From: Amphritea balenae
Lineage (GTDB): Bacteria > Pseudomonadota > Gammaproteobacteria > Pseudomonadales > Balneatricaceae
DNA: 64,000 bases
Direction: 5' to 3'
Assembly (NCBI RefSeq): GCF_003858655.1
Contig: NZ_RQXV01000003.1
Span: 124,001-188,000, forward strand
Shown here: piece after piece, positions 45,961 through 55,265 of the stretch
Position numbering within the stretch: position 1 is the first letter of the stretch
Layout of the letters: each line of letters starts with the position of its first letter
Notes under the pieces: generated by a model
The model's input: the letters and a program-made list of their open reading frames with translations, nothing else
The model's database searches: none
What the model was told of the DNA's origin: nothing
Translations under genes and position numbers: made by a program

Positions 45961-46143
45961 TCAGCGACTATTAGCATGAGAACTTAAGTACGACTTAGTA
46001 TCTGAAATCACATTAGCTGACAGAATCAGACCAGGGTAGTGCAATACGTCATCGCTAAGCCAGGCCAGATCCTCATGCAACAGTATCACTTCACCAACGA
46101 TAAGCAATACCAGACTCCTTGGCCAGGCGGCAATAATACTGCC
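45961..46143 (-). pseudogene. Remnant of a SUMT/CysG-type C-terminus
   Basis: On the minus strand, a 61-codon segment begins LTGSIIAAWPRSLVLLIVG and continues with [17 protein letters not shown] before a TGA at 45961. This matches the end of the window's own cysG ([14 protein letters not shown], then [18 protein letters not shown]) with a short internal deletion. It has no start codon and begins right behind the pseudouridine synthase stop. It is the decayed end of a second uroporphyrinogen methyltransferase gene, or a duplicated fragment of cysG. Confidence 0.75.
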
Positions 46144-46145
46144 TG

Positions 46146-47048
46146 TTAAAAAATCAAGGTTTGCTGACTTTCAAATGACCGCAACTTTTTCGTAACAGGA
46201 TCAAGAAATTCAATCGTCTTCGCCAACAACTGTAACGGTTCAGAATAATCCTCACCTTTATCAGTCTGTAATACCGGATAGAACGGATCATTCAGAATAG
46301 GAGTGCCAATTGACGCCATATGGACCCGTAACTGGTGCTGTTTACCAGTAACAGGGTTCAGCTGATAACGCGCTAAATCACCTTTAACCTCAACCATGTC
46401 GATAATGGTTTCTGTATTTGCTTCCCCGTCCTCTTCCTGCATTCTGAAGAACGGTTCGCCTTTACTTATCCGGCTCCGATGGTTAAAGGGAAATTCCAGC
46501 GTTGAACGTACCGCTATCGCTTCATAGGTTTTGCTGACCTGCTTGTTTTGAAACAGACTCTGATACGCGCCACGATCAGCTTTGTTGCAACTAAAAATAA
46601 CCACACCGGCAGTTTCCCGATCGAGCCGGTGTATAGGGGAAATGTCTTCCAGCTGAAAACGATGCTTCAGACGACTAAGCAGGCTTTCACGTACAAAGCG
46701 TCCACTGGGTACTACCGGCAAAAAATGGGGTTTATCCACGACAATAATGTGTTCATCTCTGAATAAAATAGTCTCTTGAAAAGGGATAACCGGTTCATCT
46801 GGAATTTCCCGATAGTAAAACAGGAAAGTCTCAGGCTGGTACAGGCTATTAACAGCGTAAGGCTTGCCGGTCTGATCCACGATATCACCACGGCCCAAAC
46901 GTTCCTGAAAAACCGTTTCAGGAATGTAAGGAAAGCGCTCAAGCAAGAAATCTAGAATTGTTTCCCAATGGCCATGGTTCTCATTGGCATTTTTAAAGCT
47001 TCCGCATTTAGGCAACCATGTACGACTGGCGGAGACACCATAACGCAT
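46146..47048 (-). CDS. RluA family RNA pseudouridine synthase
   Basis: 300 residues from the first ATG. It carries the RluA catalytic motif IHRLDRETAGVVIFS with the essential aspartate, the VVDKPHFLPVVPS entry, and KQHQLRVHMASIGTPI in the C-terminal region. An N-terminal S4-like part (RFPYIPETVFQERLGRGDI) is present. The frame continues upstream of the ATG with LLSPLP, a conserved feature of this subgroup, but without a normal start codon, so the true N-terminus is uncertain. The RNA target is unknown. Confidence 0.88.
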   Translation of the reverse strand: MRYGVSASRTWLPKCGSFKNANENHGHWETILDFLLERFPYIPETVFQERLGRGDIVDQTGKPYAVNSLYQPETFLFYYREIPDEPVIPFQETILFRDEHIIVVDKPHFLPVVPSGRFVRESLLSRLKHRFQLEDISPIHRLDRETAGVVIFSCNKADRGAYQSLFQNKQVSKTYEAIAVRSTLEFPFNHRSRISKGEPFFRMQEEDGEANTETIIDMVEVKGDLARYQLNPVTGKQHQLRVHMASIGTPILNDPFYPVLQTDKGEDYSEPLQLLAKTIEFLDPVTKKLRSFESQQTLIF

Positions 47049-47397
47049 CGGTAGTGGCGAGAGCAGCTTGGTTTTTTGCTCAAGAGAAGCAGACTTGGTA
47101 TGACTGATGGTGGTTCGTCCTGATGCGCAAAATATTATAGATAGAATGGCAGATTATAACGGCAGATGAGCTAAAGTTTGATATTTTTTTAACACTTGCT
47201 GGAGCTTTTAAAATCAAAGATATCGATCTGTAAGTAACTCTGTGCAACTTACTTAAAAAAAGTAGGTGCTTTGGTCTCTGTTCCTCCCCTGATTATACTA
47301 CTTACCAATAATTCAGGTATTCAACTGTATTAATTCCCTATCGAATAAAAAGGTGCATTCAGCACCTTTTTGTAAAACGGCATCGAGTTACCAATAC
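47049..47397. other. 349-bp intergenic region
   Basis: Contains the upstream region of the pseudouridine synthase gene (a TATAAT-like sequence on the minus strand near 47155) and the terminator at 47347. No further gene seen. Confidence 0.55.
47347..47371 (-). terminator. Intrinsic terminator after the small exported protein gene
   Basis: AAAAAGGTGC / GCACCTTTTT, 10-bp stem, 5-nt loop ATTCA; T-run on both strands. Confidence 0.85.
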
Positions 47398-47802
47398 TTA
47401 TAAATCCGTTACAGGCCCCGGTGACATATCATCTCCGGTATCAACAGCTACCGCTGGAGCCGCTTTCGGATCTTCATCGGTATCCGTCAGACCCGCTCCA
47501 ATGCCTAGATTCCATTCTCCTTTCTGATTGTTATAACCAGTATTGAGCTCGCCATATACATTTTCACCAAGGTAGGCGATACCGACACTAGGCCGCACCC
47601 CTCCCGTCCCAGGCATATAGTCCAGGCCAATTAACCCGACCCCCTTACCTTCCTCATTATCACTAAAAACTCTTAACCCAACAGCAACACCTTCACCGAA
47701 GACGTAACTAACTCCCGCGCCAAAACCAACTTCAGCATGGGCTATAGGAACGGATAAGAAAGCTGCCAGATAAGCAACAAGAGAGACTTGTTTGAGAGAC
47801 AT
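47398..47802 (-). CDS. Small exported glycine-rich protein of unknown function
   Basis: 134 residues. A Sec-type signal peptide (cleavage near IAHA-EVGFG) is followed by alternating glycine/aromatic strands (GFGAGVSYVFGEGVAVGLR, GVGLIGLDYMPG) suggestive of a small beta-rich periplasmic or outer-membrane protein, and an acidic Pro/Ala tail. I recognise no family. RBS GGAGTGAAGT precedes ATG, and a strong terminator follows the stop, so it is a complete monocistronic unit. Confidence 0.75.
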   Translation of the reverse strand: MSLKQVSLVAYLAAFLSVPIAHAEVGFGAGVSYVFGEGVAVGLRVFSDNEEGKGVGLIGLDYMPGTGGVRPSVGIAYLGENVYGELNTGYNNQKGEWNLGIGAGLTDTDEDPKAAPAVAVDTGDDMSPGPVTDL

Positions 47803-48140
47803 ACTTCACTCCTTTGACGTATGTTTGAGAAAAACCAGCGCAAACTACTGTACTTTTCAATTCCTTGATCAGCTTGCACTGCATTTAGGTATAGCCATGC
47901 CAGAATGCATTGTCAATAAACATACAATGACCTTTACTACCTCTTTTATAACGCCTGCTTTAATGGCTTTCCCTATTTATTAACGGGTAATAGCAATCAT
48001 ATTTTTGCTATTTATTCAGGCTTGCAGCAGATCTATATTGTTTCTAATGCTGAGTTCGTTCACCTTTTAATGAGCTTAAAAAAAAAGGAGGCCAAAGGCC
48101 TCCTTCATTCTCTAATCACTTACCAGAACCGTCTTTTATA
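47803..48140. other. 338-bp region between the exported protein gene and cysG
   Basis: Holds the cysG terminator at 48078-48105 and the promoter of the exported-protein gene. A 63-codon plus-strand frame starting at 47792 overlaps that gene's start; I see no support for it. Confidence 0.55.
48078..48105 (-). terminator. Intrinsic terminator after cysG
   Basis: AAGGAGGCC (48085-48093) / GGCCTCCTT (48097-48105), loop AAA; in minus sense it is followed by a long T-run. Confidence 0.85.
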
Positions 48141-49571
48141 TTAAGGCTTATTAGCGTCCGGTAAAACCAAACCGTGGTTTTGCAGTACATCATCACCAAA
48201 CCAGGCCAGATCTTCATGTAACAAGACCACTTCACCAACAATAATCAGGGCAGGAGCTGGTAGCTTAGCCTGCTCTTGCAATTCAGGCAGCGTTGTCAAA
48301 GTACCTGTTAATACCTGCTGATCAACCCGGGTTCCCTTAGACACGATCGCCGCAGGTGTCGTCGCTGGTTTGCCATGGGCTATCAATTGTTCGCACAAGT
48401 GCGGCAGTGTATGTAAGCCCATGTAGAACACTATGGTCTGATTCGGATGAATCAGCTCAGCATAATTCAGATCGGATGAGCGATTTTTAAGTTGTCCGGT
48501 GACTAATTTCACCGATTGAGCATAATCCCTATGGGTCAATGGAATACCGGCATAAGTTGAACAGGCGCTGGCAGCTGTAATACCCGGCACTACCTGAAAC
48601 GGAATATTATGCTGGCTCAGGGTTTCCAACTCTTCCCCGCCACGACCAAAGACAAAAGGGTCACCGCCTTTGAGACGTAATACACGTCGGCCCTGTTTAG
48701 CATATTTAACCAGTAGCTCATTAATACCTTCCTGGGGTACCGCATGATTATCTCTGCGTTTACCCACAAATACCCGATCAGCATCCCGACGACACAGATC
48801 CACCACTTCAGGCGAAACCAGCTGATCATAGAAAACAATGTCTGCCTGTTGCATCAGACGCAGCGCTTTAAAGGTCAGTAGTTCAGGATCGCCCGGGCCA
48901 CCACCGACCAGATACACTTCACCAACCTGATGCTCAGGGTCTGCATTTTCTAATGCCGTTTCCAGCAAGGTTTCTGCTTCGGCGTCACGCCCGGCAAAAA
49001 CATTTTCAGCAACCTGCCCCTGAAGGATTTTCTCCCAGAAGATCCGGCGTTGTTCAACACTACCAAATTTACTTTTAACCTGAGACCGGAATCGTCCTAC
49101 CAGCTTACCTAACCGGCTATACCCCTGAGGAATCCAGGTTTCTAGCTTAGCGCGCAAAAGCCGCGCTAATACCGGTGACTCGCCACCGGATGAGATACCG
49201 ATAACAATAGGTGAACGATCAACAATCGCCGGAAAAATGAAGGTGCAGAGCGCTGGACTGTCGACCACATTCACCGGCAAATGACGCGCTATTGAATCAT
49301 AATGAACCCGCTCATTTAGCTCAGAGTCATCTGTCGCGGCAACCACCAGATAAGCGTCATCCAGCAATGCACTGTGGTATTCACCGATGATCACCTGTCC
49401 GCCATGCTGCTCGACCAGCTCGGCCAATTCAGGTTCCACCACATGAGCCACTACCGTAACCCTGGCACCGGCCCGCACCAGCAGTGTTGCTTTTCGCAAA
49501 GCCACCTGACCTCCGCCGACCAGCAGAGCAACTTTGTTTTCAAGCTTAAAAAATAACGGTAGGTAATCCAA
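48141..49571 (-). CDS. cysG: Siroheme synthase CysG (precorrin-2 dehydrogenase/ferrochelatase fused to SUMT)
   Basis: Makes siroheme, the cofactor of both CysI proteins. An N-terminal Rossmann part ([20 protein letters not shown]) is precorrin-2 dehydrogenase/ferrochelatase, followed by a dimerisation helix and the C-terminal SUMT domain ([36 protein letters not shown], and [20 protein letters not shown]). The TTG at 49571 is chosen because AGGAGA lies about 7 nt upstream and the protein then begins [13 protein letters not shown] as in the family; this gives 476 residues. Last gene of the minus-strand cys block, 261 bp after cysH. Confidence 0.93.
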   Translation of the reverse strand: MDYLPLFFKLENKVALLVGGGQVALRKATLLVRAGARVTVVAHVVEPELAELVEQHGGQVIIGEYHSALLDDAYLVVAATDDSELNERVHYDSIARHLPVNVVDSPALCTFIFPAIVDRSPIVIGISSGGESPVLARLLRAKLETWIPQGYSRLGKLVGRFRSQVKSKFGSVEQRRIFWEKILQGQVAENVFAGRDAEAETLLETALENADPEHQVGEVYLVGGGPGDPELLTFKALRLMQQADIVFYDQLVSPEVVDLCRRDADRVFVGKRRDNHAVPQEGINELLVKYAKQGRRVLRLKGGDPFVFGRGGEELETLSQHNIPFQVVPGITAASACSTYAGIPLTHRDYAQSVKLVTGQLKNRSSDLNYAELIHPNQTIVFYMGLHTLPHLCEQLIAHGKPATTPAAIVSKGTRVDQQVLTGTLTTLPELQEQAKLPAPALIIVGEVVLLHEDLAWFGDDVLQNHGLVLPDANKP

Positions 49572-49773
49572 AACGATCTCTCCTGAAAGCAACAACAAAC
49601 CCATACATCCGGCATAAGGATAATATAAAAACACAGACTAAACTGAGAAACCGAATCAGGTACGGGGAATGTATCAAAAAGGGGGGAACTGAGGTACTTA
49701 AATATGCAAAGCTTTGTTGTGTTAAATCAACGTTCCTGTCTGAGCGTAAACAAACACTAAAAGCGTCGTAGGG

Positions 49774-49823
49774 AAAAAGACTTCGGACAACCAATTCTTG
49801 CGTGCAGAACCAGCTCCCCGAAG
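49774..49823 (-). terminator. Possible extended-stem terminator after cysH
   Basis: In minus sense, CTTCGG pairs with CCGAAG around an inner TTCTGCACGCAAGAA stem, then TCTTTTT. It lies just behind the cysH stop and ahead of the cysG region. Confidence 0.4.
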
Positions 49824-49832
49824 CCTGTTTAA

Positions 49833-50606
49833 TCACTTAGGCAGAAAATCCATAACGTTTATCGGTTTAGCCTCAACAACCGGCGTCCCCGGATGCAAAC
49901 CACACTCGCGGGTTTCTGGGTTTTCCCACCACCAGCGTCCTGCGCGCACATCTTCTCCGGCACTGATAGCACGGGTACAAGGCGCACAGCCAATGCTTGG
50001 ATAATTCTGATCATGCAGTGCGTTATACGGCACTTTATTGGCATTAATATATTCCCAGATATCAGCCTCGGTCCAATCGGCCAATGGATTGAACTTATCA
50101 ATACCATTGCCCTCATCAAACTCTTTAAAGCCGATCTCATCGCGGGTGACCGACTGTTCACGACGCAGACCGGTAATCCAGGCTTCACGATTCGACAGCG
50201 CACGCTTTAGTGGTTTAATTTTGCGTACAAAACAGCAACCTTTACGTCGTTCCTGACTTTCAAAGAAAGCATTAACGCCATGCTCTTTAACGTACTGCTC
50301 AACATCGCCCGCTTCAGGATAGTAAACATCAACCTGAATATTGCTATAAAGCGCCTGCACATCCGTCAGCAGTTTCAGCGTTTCTTCGGGTAAACGTCCG
50401 GTATCCAACACAAACATACCGATAGACGGGCTATGTTTACTGATCAGATCAGTAATAACCACATCTTCAGCACCCAGGCTATTGGCAAATACCACTTTGT
50501 CTTTTGCGTACTCAGATTCCGCTTGCTGCAATACCGCGATGGTATTGGCAACTTTAGCTTCAAGTTCAGCCCGCTCTTTTTCGCTCAGGGTTGTATGTGC
50601 GCTCAT
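49833..50606 (-). CDS. cysH: Adenylylsulfate (APS) reductase, iron-sulfur type CysH
   Basis: Thioredoxin-dependent reductase of the PAPS/APS reductase family, 257 residues. Early PP-loop-like segment FANSLGAEDVVI; then RKGCCFVRKIKPLKRAL; the pair SIGCAPCTRAI; and the C-terminal RECGLHPG. Cysteine pairs CC and CxxC are those of the [4Fe-4S] enzymes that use APS directly; E. coli CysH lacks them. This fits CysN lacking a working APS kinase. It is downstream of DUF934 in the cysI operon (37 nt gap). APS preference is inferred from the cysteine motif. Confidence 0.93.
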   Translation of the reverse strand: MSAHTTLSEKERAELEAKVANTIAVLQQAESEYAKDKVVFANSLGAEDVVITDLISKHSPSIGMFVLDTGRLPEETLKLLTDVQALYSNIQVDVYYPEAGDVEQYVKEHGVNAFFESQERRKGCCFVRKIKPLKRALSNREAWITGLRREQSVTRDEIGFKEFDEGNGIDKFNPLADWTEADIWEYINANKVPYNALHDQNYPSIGCAPCTRAISAGEDVRAGRWWWENPETRECGLHPGTPVVEAKPINVMDFLPK

Positions 50607-50643
50607 ACTATCGGTCCTGTTCTGTCTGGTTTGTTAGCCTGTC

Positions 50644-51123
50644 TTACTGACGGAAAATGGGACGTTCGTCATCGGCACATCCCTGATAATGCACTGAGAC
50701 TTCACCAAATGCATTAACCATTGTTTCGTCAAAACGATCTGCTGGAATAGCAAAAGCATCAAAACCGCAACGCTCCATATATTCCAGGCGATCCCGGGTA
50801 ACATCACCCTCAGCACGTATCTGGCCGGAATAACCAGAACGGCGCAGAATCCGGGCAAAACTAAAGCCACGGCCATCAGTAAAAGCGGGGAACTCTATCG
50901 TCACCAGTGACAGTTTGTCCAGATTCTGCAACACCAGATTAAGGTCCTGATCGCCGTTAATACGGATACCAAGACCGCCTTCAGCACTTAACAATTGCTC
51001 CTGCTCTGCGGCAAACAATTCGTAAGGTACGACAATATCTTCATTCAGATGAGTTGAAAGATTATCCTCATCAACCAGCAACCAGCTATCTTCGGTTACT
51101 ACACGATTAATTAACAGGGGCAT
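50644..51123 (-). CDS. DUF934 protein, sulfite-reductase partner (copy 1)
   Basis: 159 residues with the DUF934 core (VTIEFPAFTDGRGFSFARILRR, GQIRAEGDVTRDRLEYMERCGFDAF). It overlaps the cysI end by 17 nt, as does the second copy. Considered an accessory or electron-transfer factor of sulfite reduction by association; mechanism unknown. Between cysI and cysH in an operon. Confidence 0.9.
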   Translation of the reverse strand: MPLLINRVVTEDSWLLVDEDNLSTHLNEDIVVPYELFAAEQEQLLSAEGGLGIRINGDQDLNLVLQNLDKLSLVTIEFPAFTDGRGFSFARILRRSGYSGQIRAEGDVTRDRLEYMERCGFDAFAIPADRFDETMVNAFGEVSVHYQGCADDERPIFRQ

Positions 51124-52768
51124 AAACTCTCTCCTTAAATGGTGCTACACCGATACGGCGTACAGTTTCGATAAAGCGTTCATCATCTGTGCGGTTATCG
51201 ATATAGACCTGTAGAACTTTTTCTATCGTATTTGCAACATCAGCCTGTGGTACCGCCCGGCCGATAATTTTACCCAGAGAAGCATCTTCACGGGATGAAC
51301 CGCCCAGCGTAATCTGGTAAAAATCTTCACCGTTTTTATCAACACCCAGAATACCGATATGTGCAACGTGGTGGTGTGCACAGGCATTGATACAGCCCGA
51401 GATGTTCAGTTTGATATCACCGATATCATGCAGATAATCCAGATCATCAAACTTCTGGTTTATCTGCTCAGAGACGGTCAGTGTATGTGCATTGGCCAGT
51501 GAACAAAAATCGAAGCCCGGGCAAACAATCATATCGGTTAGGGTGCCGATATTAGGACGGGCCAGATTCTGATCCCGCAGCGATTGCCAAAGCTGATACA
51601 GATCCCCTGCAGCAACATGCGCCAGTACCAGGTTCTGATCATGGGTACTACGAATCTCGCCGAAATTATATTTATCAGCCAGATCAGCGACGGCATCCAG
51701 CTGAACATCAGTAATATCGCCAGGTGCTTTCAGGTGCGGTTTCAACGAAACAACAACAGCACGATAACCGGCAACTTTATGATCACGGGTATTGCGCTCG
51801 TACCAAGCGCTGAACTCCTGATTATCAGCCAGCTGGTTTTCCAGCACAGCCAGACCATCAACGGCATCCGCAGCATAGGGCTGTGGTTCAAAGAAACCTT
51901 TGATCCGTGCGATGTGCTCATCGGTCAAACGGGTCTCAGTGGCACGAATAATGTCCCACTCGGTTTCAACCAACCGGGTAAACTCTTCAGTCCCCAGAGC
52001 ATTGACCAGAATTTTGATCCGCGCTTTATATTTGTTATCCCGACGACCATTCAGGTTATAAACCCGCAGAATCGCTTCCAGATAAGTCAGCAGATCATGC
52101 TTAGGCAGGAAGCTACGAATAACCTTACCGATAACCGGAGTACGACCTAAACCACCACCAACCAGTACTTCAAAGCCGGTCTCGCCAGCATCGTTCTGTA
52201 CCAGGTGCAGGCCAATATCATGTACCTGAGTCGCAGCACGATCTTCAGTACTGCCGGCAACAGCGATCTTAAATTTACGTGGCAGATAAGCAAATTCTGG
52301 GTGTAGCGTCGTCCACTGACGAATAATCTCACACCATGGGCGTGGATCTTCAACCTCATCAGGAATAATGCCGGCAAAATGATCCGTCGTAGTATTACGC
52401 AGACAGTTACCACTGGTTTGGATTGAGTGCATCTGCACTTCAGCCAGCTCTGCCAGAATATCTGGTACCTGTTCCAGTTTCGGCCAGTTCAGCTGAATAT
52501 TGGTACGGGTAGTAAAATGTGCGTAGTTCTTATCAAACTTACGGGTGATGTCAGCCAGCTTACGTATCTGGACAGAGTTCATCAGGCCGTAAGGTACAGC
52601 GATACGCAACATTGGTGCATGACGCTGAATATAGAGGCCATTCATCAGTCGCAAAGCACGGAATTCCTCATCGGGAATCTCTCCTGCCAGAAAGCGACGC
52701 GTCTGATCACGGTACTGTTCTACCCGTGCGTTGATCAGATTCTGATCCTGTTCATTATATTGATACAT
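51107..52768 (-). CDS. cysI: Sulfite reductase hemoprotein, CysI-like (copy 1)
   Basis: 553-residue siroheme-[4Fe-4S] reductase making sulfide from sulfite. Cofactor cysteines CPGFDFC and SGCINACAHHH are present; also IQTSGNCLRNTTTDHFAG and NKYKARIKILVN. It is part of the block TSUP-cysI-DUF934-cysH-cysG, divergent from cysDN, so its role in assimilatory sulfate reduction is well supported. No flavoprotein CysJ is present in the window. RBS in the upstream sequence is weak. Paralogue at 20196. Confidence 0.93.
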   Translation of the reverse strand: MYQYNEQDQNLINARVEQYRDQTRRFLAGEIPDEEFRALRLMNGLYIQRHAPMLRIAVPYGLMNSVQIRKLADITRKFDKNYAHFTTRTNIQLNWPKLEQVPDILAELAEVQMHSIQTSGNCLRNTTTDHFAGIIPDEVEDPRPWCEIIRQWTTLHPEFAYLPRKFKIAVAGSTEDRAATQVHDIGLHLVQNDAGETGFEVLVGGGLGRTPVIGKVIRSFLPKHDLLTYLEAILRVYNLNGRRDNKYKARIKILVNALGTEEFTRLVETEWDIIRATETRLTDEHIARIKGFFEPQPYAADAVDGLAVLENQLADNQEFSAWYERNTRDHKVAGYRAVVVSLKPHLKAPGDITDVQLDAVADLADKYNFGEIRSTHDQNLVLAHVAAGDLYQLWQSLRDQNLARPNIGTLTDMIVCPGFDFCSLANAHTLTVSEQINQKFDDLDYLHDIGDIKLNISGCINACAHHHVAHIGILGVDKNGEDFYQITLGGSSREDASLGKIIGRAVPQADVANTIEKVLQVYIDNRTDDERFIETVRRIGVAPFKERVYAPVN

Positions 52769-52840
52769 CTTCTTAACCCTAAAATGCCGTTCGCACGGCG
52801 TTCACCCTAAAAAGTTTGAAACAAAATATTTTCTTTAGTT

Positions 52841-53626
52841 CTATCCGGCCAGCACAAAGCGCATACCGATCGCCAATAGCAAAGAACCCATAATTGGCTG
52901 TATAACCTTTGGCGATATCCTGGTGCCTATATGGCTACCCATAAACACCCCTGGTAGCGATCCCATGATCAGGAACAACAGCAACCAGAGATCAACGTTA
53001 CCCATGCTGTAATGTCCCGCACCGGCAATCGCTGTCAGTACGACTGCATGAACCAGATCAGTACCCACAATGTTCTGCATCGACATTCGTGGATACAATA
53101 AAATCAATACTGCAGTACCCAGTGCGCCAGCTCCAACAGAGGACAGTGTTACCAATCCACCTAATATCAAACCAACCAACACGGTGACAGCTGGACGATA
53201 GCGACGACCATGTTTTTCAAATTTTGTACCTTTCAACAAAACAACTGAGTTGCGAATACGGGTACGGAAAAACACAGCGATAGACGTCAGTACCAGTGAC
53301 ACACCCAGGGTAATATTCATCAGGTGCTCAACTTTCTCCAGACCACCCAGGCCTTCTAAAAAGTTAAGCGTCAACAGTGAGCCCGGTACACTACCGCTCA
53401 ATAGCAGAATAACAACTCGCCATTCCACCAGTTTTTTACGGGCATATGAAAAGCTACCACCAAACTTAGTAATAGCCGCATACAGCAGGTCAGTACTCAC
53501 AGCCGTCACCGGAGGAATACCGAAGCCGACAATCAGAATCGGGGTCATCAGAGCACCGCCACCTATTCCGGTCAGACCTACAATAAAACCGACCACCAGG
53601 CCGGCGAAGCTGTATGCTATTTCCAT
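52841..53626 (-). CDS. TSUP (TauE/SafE) family permease
   Basis: 261-residue inner-membrane protein with about eight helices, beginning from ATG 53626 (a TTG lies one codon earlier). The family sequence GFIVGLTGIGGGALMTPILI near the N-terminus and its counterpart LGGLVTLSSVGAGALGTAVLI midway are the internal repeat of TSUP proteins. Many transport sulfur anions such as sulfite, sulfate or sulfonates. Being 72 bp upstream of cysI on the same strand, it could import sulfate or remove excess sulfite. Confidence 0.88.
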   Translation of the reverse strand: MEIAYSFAGLVVGFIVGLTGIGGGALMTPILIVGFGIPPVTAVSTDLLYAAITKFGGSFSYARKKLVEWRVVILLLSGSVPGSLLTLNFLEGLGGLEKVEHLMNITLGVSLVLTSIAVFFRTRIRNSVVLLKGTKFEKHGRRYRPAVTVLVGLILGGLVTLSSVGAGALGTAVLILLYPRMSMQNIVGTDLVHAVVLTAIAGAGHYSMGNVDLWLLLFLIMGSLPGVFMGSHIGTRISPKVIQPIMGSLLLAIGMRFVLAG

Positions 53627-54154
53627 CAACGTTCTCAGCTGCCTTTAACTAAGCGCTGTAACTAAACCAAGCACAGCACCACACAATTCGAGCTGGCTAT
53701 ACTAACCACTACCTCTTATAACTCAAAATAATAATTAGAAATTTATTGATTCTTTTTAGTTATATAGAATAAGCAAAATGATAACTTGCTTATATAAAGA
53801 AGATACAAACTTAGTAAGCTGACACCGGATTGTTAGTCTGCATTACGAGTCTCATTATTGGGAAGGAGCGTTTAAAGAAGGGTTTCCCAGCAAAAGAGTT
53901 TTATCACAAACGACTTTTTCATTGATCGTTTTAATTAAAAGAACTGAAGTTGAACAGCTTAAGTCAAACCCCTCATATTCCATTTGGTTTTAAAAACATT
54001 CCAACATATTCTTTTTACTTTTAAGAAAACCCCTGCATACTGTCGTCCATTATCAGGAGAGCTGCACCTTGTTGACCAACACTTACTGATCAACAAAGGC
54101 TACCGCACTTTCACCTAAACAATTTTTCAAGCGCATAGAGAAAGAGTTAATAAC
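53627..54154. promoter_or_regulatory. Divergent control region between the TSUP-cysI block and cysDN
   Basis: 528 bp, AT-rich around 53720-53830. A 24-bp inverted repeat GTTGACCA-N8-TGATCAAC lies at 54071-54094 (7 of 8 pairs), about 60 bp before cysD. No clear gene seen. A CysB-type activator site is expected for such genes but I could not identify one with confidence. Confidence 0.45.
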
Positions 54155-55072
54155 ATGAGTCAATTGCCGGAACACAGACTGACCCATCTGCGTCAGTTGG
54201 AAGCTGAAAGCATCCATATCATTCGTGAAGTAGCATCGGAGTTCGAAAATCCGGTTATGCTTTACTCAGTCGGTAAAGACTCTGCGGTTATGCTGCACCT
54301 GGCACGTAAAGCTTTCTATCCGGGCAAGCCACCATTCCCGCTGATGCACGTTGATACCACCTGGAAGTTTAAAGAGATGATCAGCTTTCGCGACAAGATG
54401 GCCGCTGAAGCAGGCATGGACCTGATCGTCCACGTCAACCAGGAAGGCGTTGATATGAACATCAGCCCATTTACTCATGGCTCTAAAAAGCATACCGACA
54501 TCATGAAAACCCAGGGCCTGAAGCAGGCACTGGATAAGTATAAGTTTGATGCTGCATTCGGTGGTGCACGCCGTGATGAAGAGAAATCACGGGCGAAAGA
54601 ACGTGTCTTCTCATTCCGCGATCAGAATCATCGCTGGGATCCAAAGTGTCAGCGCCCTGAACTGTGGAACACATTCAACACCCGCATCGATAAGGGTGAA
54701 AGTATTCGGGTATTCCCACTATCTAACTGGACTGAGCTGGATATCTGGCAGTACATCTATCTGGAAAGCATCCCGATTGTACCGCTGTACTTCGCTGCAG
54801 AGCGCCCGGTAGTTGAACGTGATGGTATCGAGATCATGGTTGACGATGAGCGCATGCCTCTTAAACCTGGTGAAACACCAGAGATGAAGATGGTACGTTT
54901 CCGTACTTTGGGCTGTTACCCACTGACCGGCGCAGTTCAATCTGAAGCCCAGACACTCCCTGAGATTATTCAGGAGATGCTGTTAACCACTACTTCAGAA
55001 CGTCAAGGCCGGGTCATCGATCACGATGGTGCGGGCTCGATGGAGCAGAAGAAGATGGAAGGCTACTTCTAA
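54155..55072 (+). CDS. cysD: Sulfate adenylyltransferase subunit 2
   Basis: Adenylates sulfate to APS together with GTPase CysN. 305 residues. The PP-loop [13 protein letters not shown] binds ATP, followed by [17 protein letters not shown] and the family end [20 protein letters not shown]. An AG-rich RBS precedes the ATG. It is separated from cysN by 193 bp that carry a palindromic repeat, but gene order is that of the classical cysDN operon. Confidence 0.96.
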   Translation: MSQLPEHRLTHLRQLEAESIHIIREVASEFENPVMLYSVGKDSAVMLHLARKAFYPGKPPFPLMHVDTTWKFKEMISFRDKMAAEAGMDLIVHVNQEGVDMNISPFTHGSKKHTDIMKTQGLKQALDKYKFDAAFGGARRDEEKSRAKERVFSFRDQNHRWDPKCQRPELWNTFNTRIDKGESIRVFPLSNWTELDIWQYIYLESIPIVPLYFAAERPVVERDGIEIMVDDERMPLKPGETPEMKMVRFRTLGCYPLTGAVQSEAQTLPEIIQEMLLTTTSERQGRVIDHDGAGSMEQKKMEGYF

Positions 55073-55079
55073 AGCTACT

Positions 55080-55190
55080 GCGCTTGGGGATGCTGCGTTG
55101 GCGGTGACTTCGAAAATGCTCACCTACAGACGTAGGCTGCGCTTTCTCAATCACCGCCGCCTTGCCTACCCATCGCTCGTAACGCTTTAA
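55080..55190. repeat. Palindromic dispersed element, copy 2
   Basis: Imperfect palindrome with GGCGGTGA / TCACCGCC arms and centre CCTACAGACGTAGG; the 36-bp core (55113-55148) matches the reverse complement of 11351-11386, while the arms are unrelated to that copy yet self-complementary. Located between cysD and cysN. Confidence 0.7.
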
Positions 55191-55265
55191 CTTTTTAACC
55201 AGCTATTGCTTCCATACAGAATTCAGCAACAGCGGTGTACAGAATTTAAGAATACGGAACAGAAT

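Noticed and set aside
51584-52150. 188-codon plus-strand frame opposite cysI
   Set aside because: No recognisable family or RBS; it is a shadow of the confidently assigned reductase gene.
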